Shown here: piece after piece, positions 62,182 to 64,000 of the stretch
How the letters are laid out: the number at the start of each line of letters is the position of its first letter
Position numbering within the stretch: the first letter of the stretch is position 1
Origin: Rotaria macrura
Taxonomy: Eukaryota; Rotifera; Eurotatoria; Philodinida; Philodinidae
Direction of reading: 5' to 3'
DNA: 64,000 bases
NCBI GenBank assembly: GCA_900239685.1
Contig: OENT01000175.1
Coordinates: 62,001-126,000 of the forward strand
Position numbers and translations under genes: made by a program
Notes under the pieces: model-generated
Seen by the model: only the letters and a program-made list of their open reading frames with translations
Told to the model about the DNA's origin: nothing
Database searches by the model: none

Positions 62182-64000
62182 ATGTATCAAGCTAGTTTAA
62201 GTCCGGAGGAAACAACGCCGGGTCAATTCATGAAAACTCGTGCTGAACAAGATCGAATATCATCATTTCTTCATGAAAATACTCGAAGGTAAAGTCAAAA
62301 GCATGCATTTTATTGAACTTTTTTTAAAGTATTTATTTTTTGTTGATGAAAAATTTAGATCAAGCTCCGAGGAGAAGAAATCTCGTCGTATTCACAGTGG
62401 AAATTCTCGACACCGTCATCATCGGCATCCACTTGATCCCATTGAATCTGAATCAGACTCTGATCATCGTGGTCGTCACAAAGCAAATATTAAATCAAAA
62501 ACGAAACATCGTCGATCATACTCACATTCATCATCAAGTGGAAGTGAACGACGCCGAAAACGTAAACAGTATGATAAAAATAGTGATACAAGTCATCGTC
62601 GCCGTCGACGACATTCATCGGCTAGTTCGAGTCATAGTTCAACAACACGTAGTAAGAGTCGAGATCGTAAACGGCGCATATCGGTAAAAATTATTTTTCG
62701 TGTTATCTTTCGTTTTTCATTTGAATTCAACAATAAAATGTTACCATTAACGTTTCTTTTCTTTTCTTCTTCGATTACAGGTCGAAAAACATGAACCAAA
62801 ACCAACAAGCACAATCATTATGCATAACATTCCATTAAATATCGATGAACATGAGGTTTACAATATTTTTTTGTTTGTTTTTATAACGCTAAATCATCTC
62901 ATCAAGCTCATAATAGAAATAATAGCATGTCTAAAAATTTCAATGTTTTCGGTGTATCTCTTTAGAATCGGTAACATCGAGTCTAATGTTGTCAGGGAAT
63001 GGAAATATCACTATCACGTACTGATGTTCAAATATCACTCAGTTTATTACTGTTGAAAGATGCCTATGGTATTACTCTAGTGATTTAGAAATAGCTATGG
63101 CTAATCGAAGAATTATATGATGTGACAAGCAAATAACCATTCATTGATTTAATCAACATATGAGCGACTGATACAAAAACAGAAATCTCTTTGATTATAA
63201 TGATCATCGAAATCTTCGAGAGATGTTGTTGTTGTTATTATTATTGTTTGAATCATTATATGATGTCTGTAAAAAACCGTAGAGTGAAATTTCTTCGTGA
63301 ATTTTCCTATGATTATTGACATAGGTTCATATAGATCAAAATTTACTTTCATTTAACCATCTAAAAATATCTACTCGAGTCTACAAATCCATTGACATTA
63401 TCATATCACACACAGGAAAAAAGATCTAATGAGAATTTAAGTTCGTGACATTCAAGATTATCAAAAAGATGAATCTTGCGGAAACAAAGAATGCTATAAA
63501 TAATAAGATACCATCTATTTAATTTGTCTTTAAATTCACAAAATTAATTGAGAAAATAATTGCTTAAATGTTTTGACTTTTAGCTTTTATCTGAACTAAT
63601 GATTGCTAAAGTACCAGTTCAAGAAACTCGAATAATTCATCGCAGAGATCCTGGTAAAGCACCATTTACTTATTTGTTCACATTCATGTTATTCTCTTTC
63701 CTTTTTTCTATAGCAACAAATCTTCAAACGGCTTATGTCGAATTCGAAACGGTTCAAGAAGCTGAACAATGGATGAATTTAACGCAGGTTCAAACAAAAG
63801 CCTATCTATTCCATCATTCTTGTTTCTATCTATTGGTGGGAGTGCCGTCTTTTACGCAATCGACGGCAACATATATATATACATATTATATATGTATATG
63901 ACTATACACAGATATAATAAACTATATTCGTCGAGAATTTATTTGGACACTCGAATCAATCCCTACTGTTCATTTTCATTCAGGGTACATTTCTTCTCAA
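62182..64000 (+). CDS. RBM5/RBM10-like splicing RNA-binding protein, 3' partial
   Basis: Exons: 62182-62288, 62359-62683, 62781-62855, 63584-63653, 63714-63787, 63984 onward past the window end. The N-terminus MYQASLSPEETTPGQFMK leads into a long Arg/Ser-, His- and Lys-rich tract (about residues 36-140) with many SR/RS steps, typical of splicing factors. An RRM follows: STIIMHNIPLNID (RNP2-like), then ETRIIHRRDPG, then LQTAYVEFETVQEAEQWM (RNP1-like). This RRM resembles the first RRM of RBM5/RBM6/RBM10, which regulate exon choice. The zinc finger, OCRE and G-patch that would prove membership lie beyond the window, so the family call is moderate. One 728-base intron (62856-63583) splits the RRM. 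Confidence 0.7.

Overview
The window looks like nuclear DNA of a bdelloid rotifer (Rotaria/Adineta type). It is AT-rich, with animal genes cut by many short GT-AG introns of about 50-80 bases beside a second class of 500-1600 bases. It also holds a decayed gene for an ADP-ribosyltransferase joined to kinesin-light-chain-like TPR repeats, a protein type I know as greatly expanded in bdelloids. Several start codons sit 0-6 bases behind a splice acceptor, as expected where spliced-leader trans-splicing occurs (reported in bdelloids).

Layout. 1-10518 (+): 3' part of phosphatidylinositol 4-kinase alpha (PI4KA). 10963-14201 (+): cohesin loader subunit MAU2. 17985-19607 (+): ART-TPR pseudogene, interrupted by a 170-bp hAT-type MITE with an 8-bp target duplication. 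22103-23095 (-): ciliary GTPase ARL3. 24027-29625 (+): ciliary WD-repeat protein CFAP251/WDR66, divergent from ARL3. 32580-35405 (+): Src42A-like tyrosine kinase. 35875-36746 (+): TIMM23 with a single-base frameshift. 38958-40727 (-): small heat-shock protein with three alpha-crystallin domains. 44145-61687 (-): complete L-type (Cav1) calcium channel alpha-1 subunit, about 1,928 residues over 40 exons plus one alternative exon. 62182-64000 (+): start of an RBM5/RBM10-like RNA-binding protein, cut by the window end. I assembled exon chains by hand from splice signals, reading frame and remembered family sequence. The MAU2, ARL3, CFAP251, Src, sHSP and Cav1 chains all sum to an uninterrupted frame.

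Most interesting points. (1) Cav1 carries two tandem 97-nt exons coding the same 32-residue segment after the EF-hand. Neither length is a multiple of three, so they should be mutually exclusive; the segment matches the one coded by exons 37a/37b of vertebrate Cav2 genes. (2) The Src-like kinase has two in-frame starts, one giving an MGN (myristoylation-type) N-terminus directly behind a splice acceptor, and it has Phe where the inhibitory tail Tyr should be. (3) The heat-shock protein is a triple-ACD architecture. (4) The MITE insertion has a perfect, datable footprint. (5) Two tandem gene pairs look operon-like.

The ARL3/CFAP251 divergent pair are both cilium genes. The other genes serve general functions (lipid kinase, cohesin loading, mitochondrial import, stress, calcium entry, splicing), so no metabolic cluster is present. 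I saw no tRNA, rRNA, CRISPR or bacterial-type operon.
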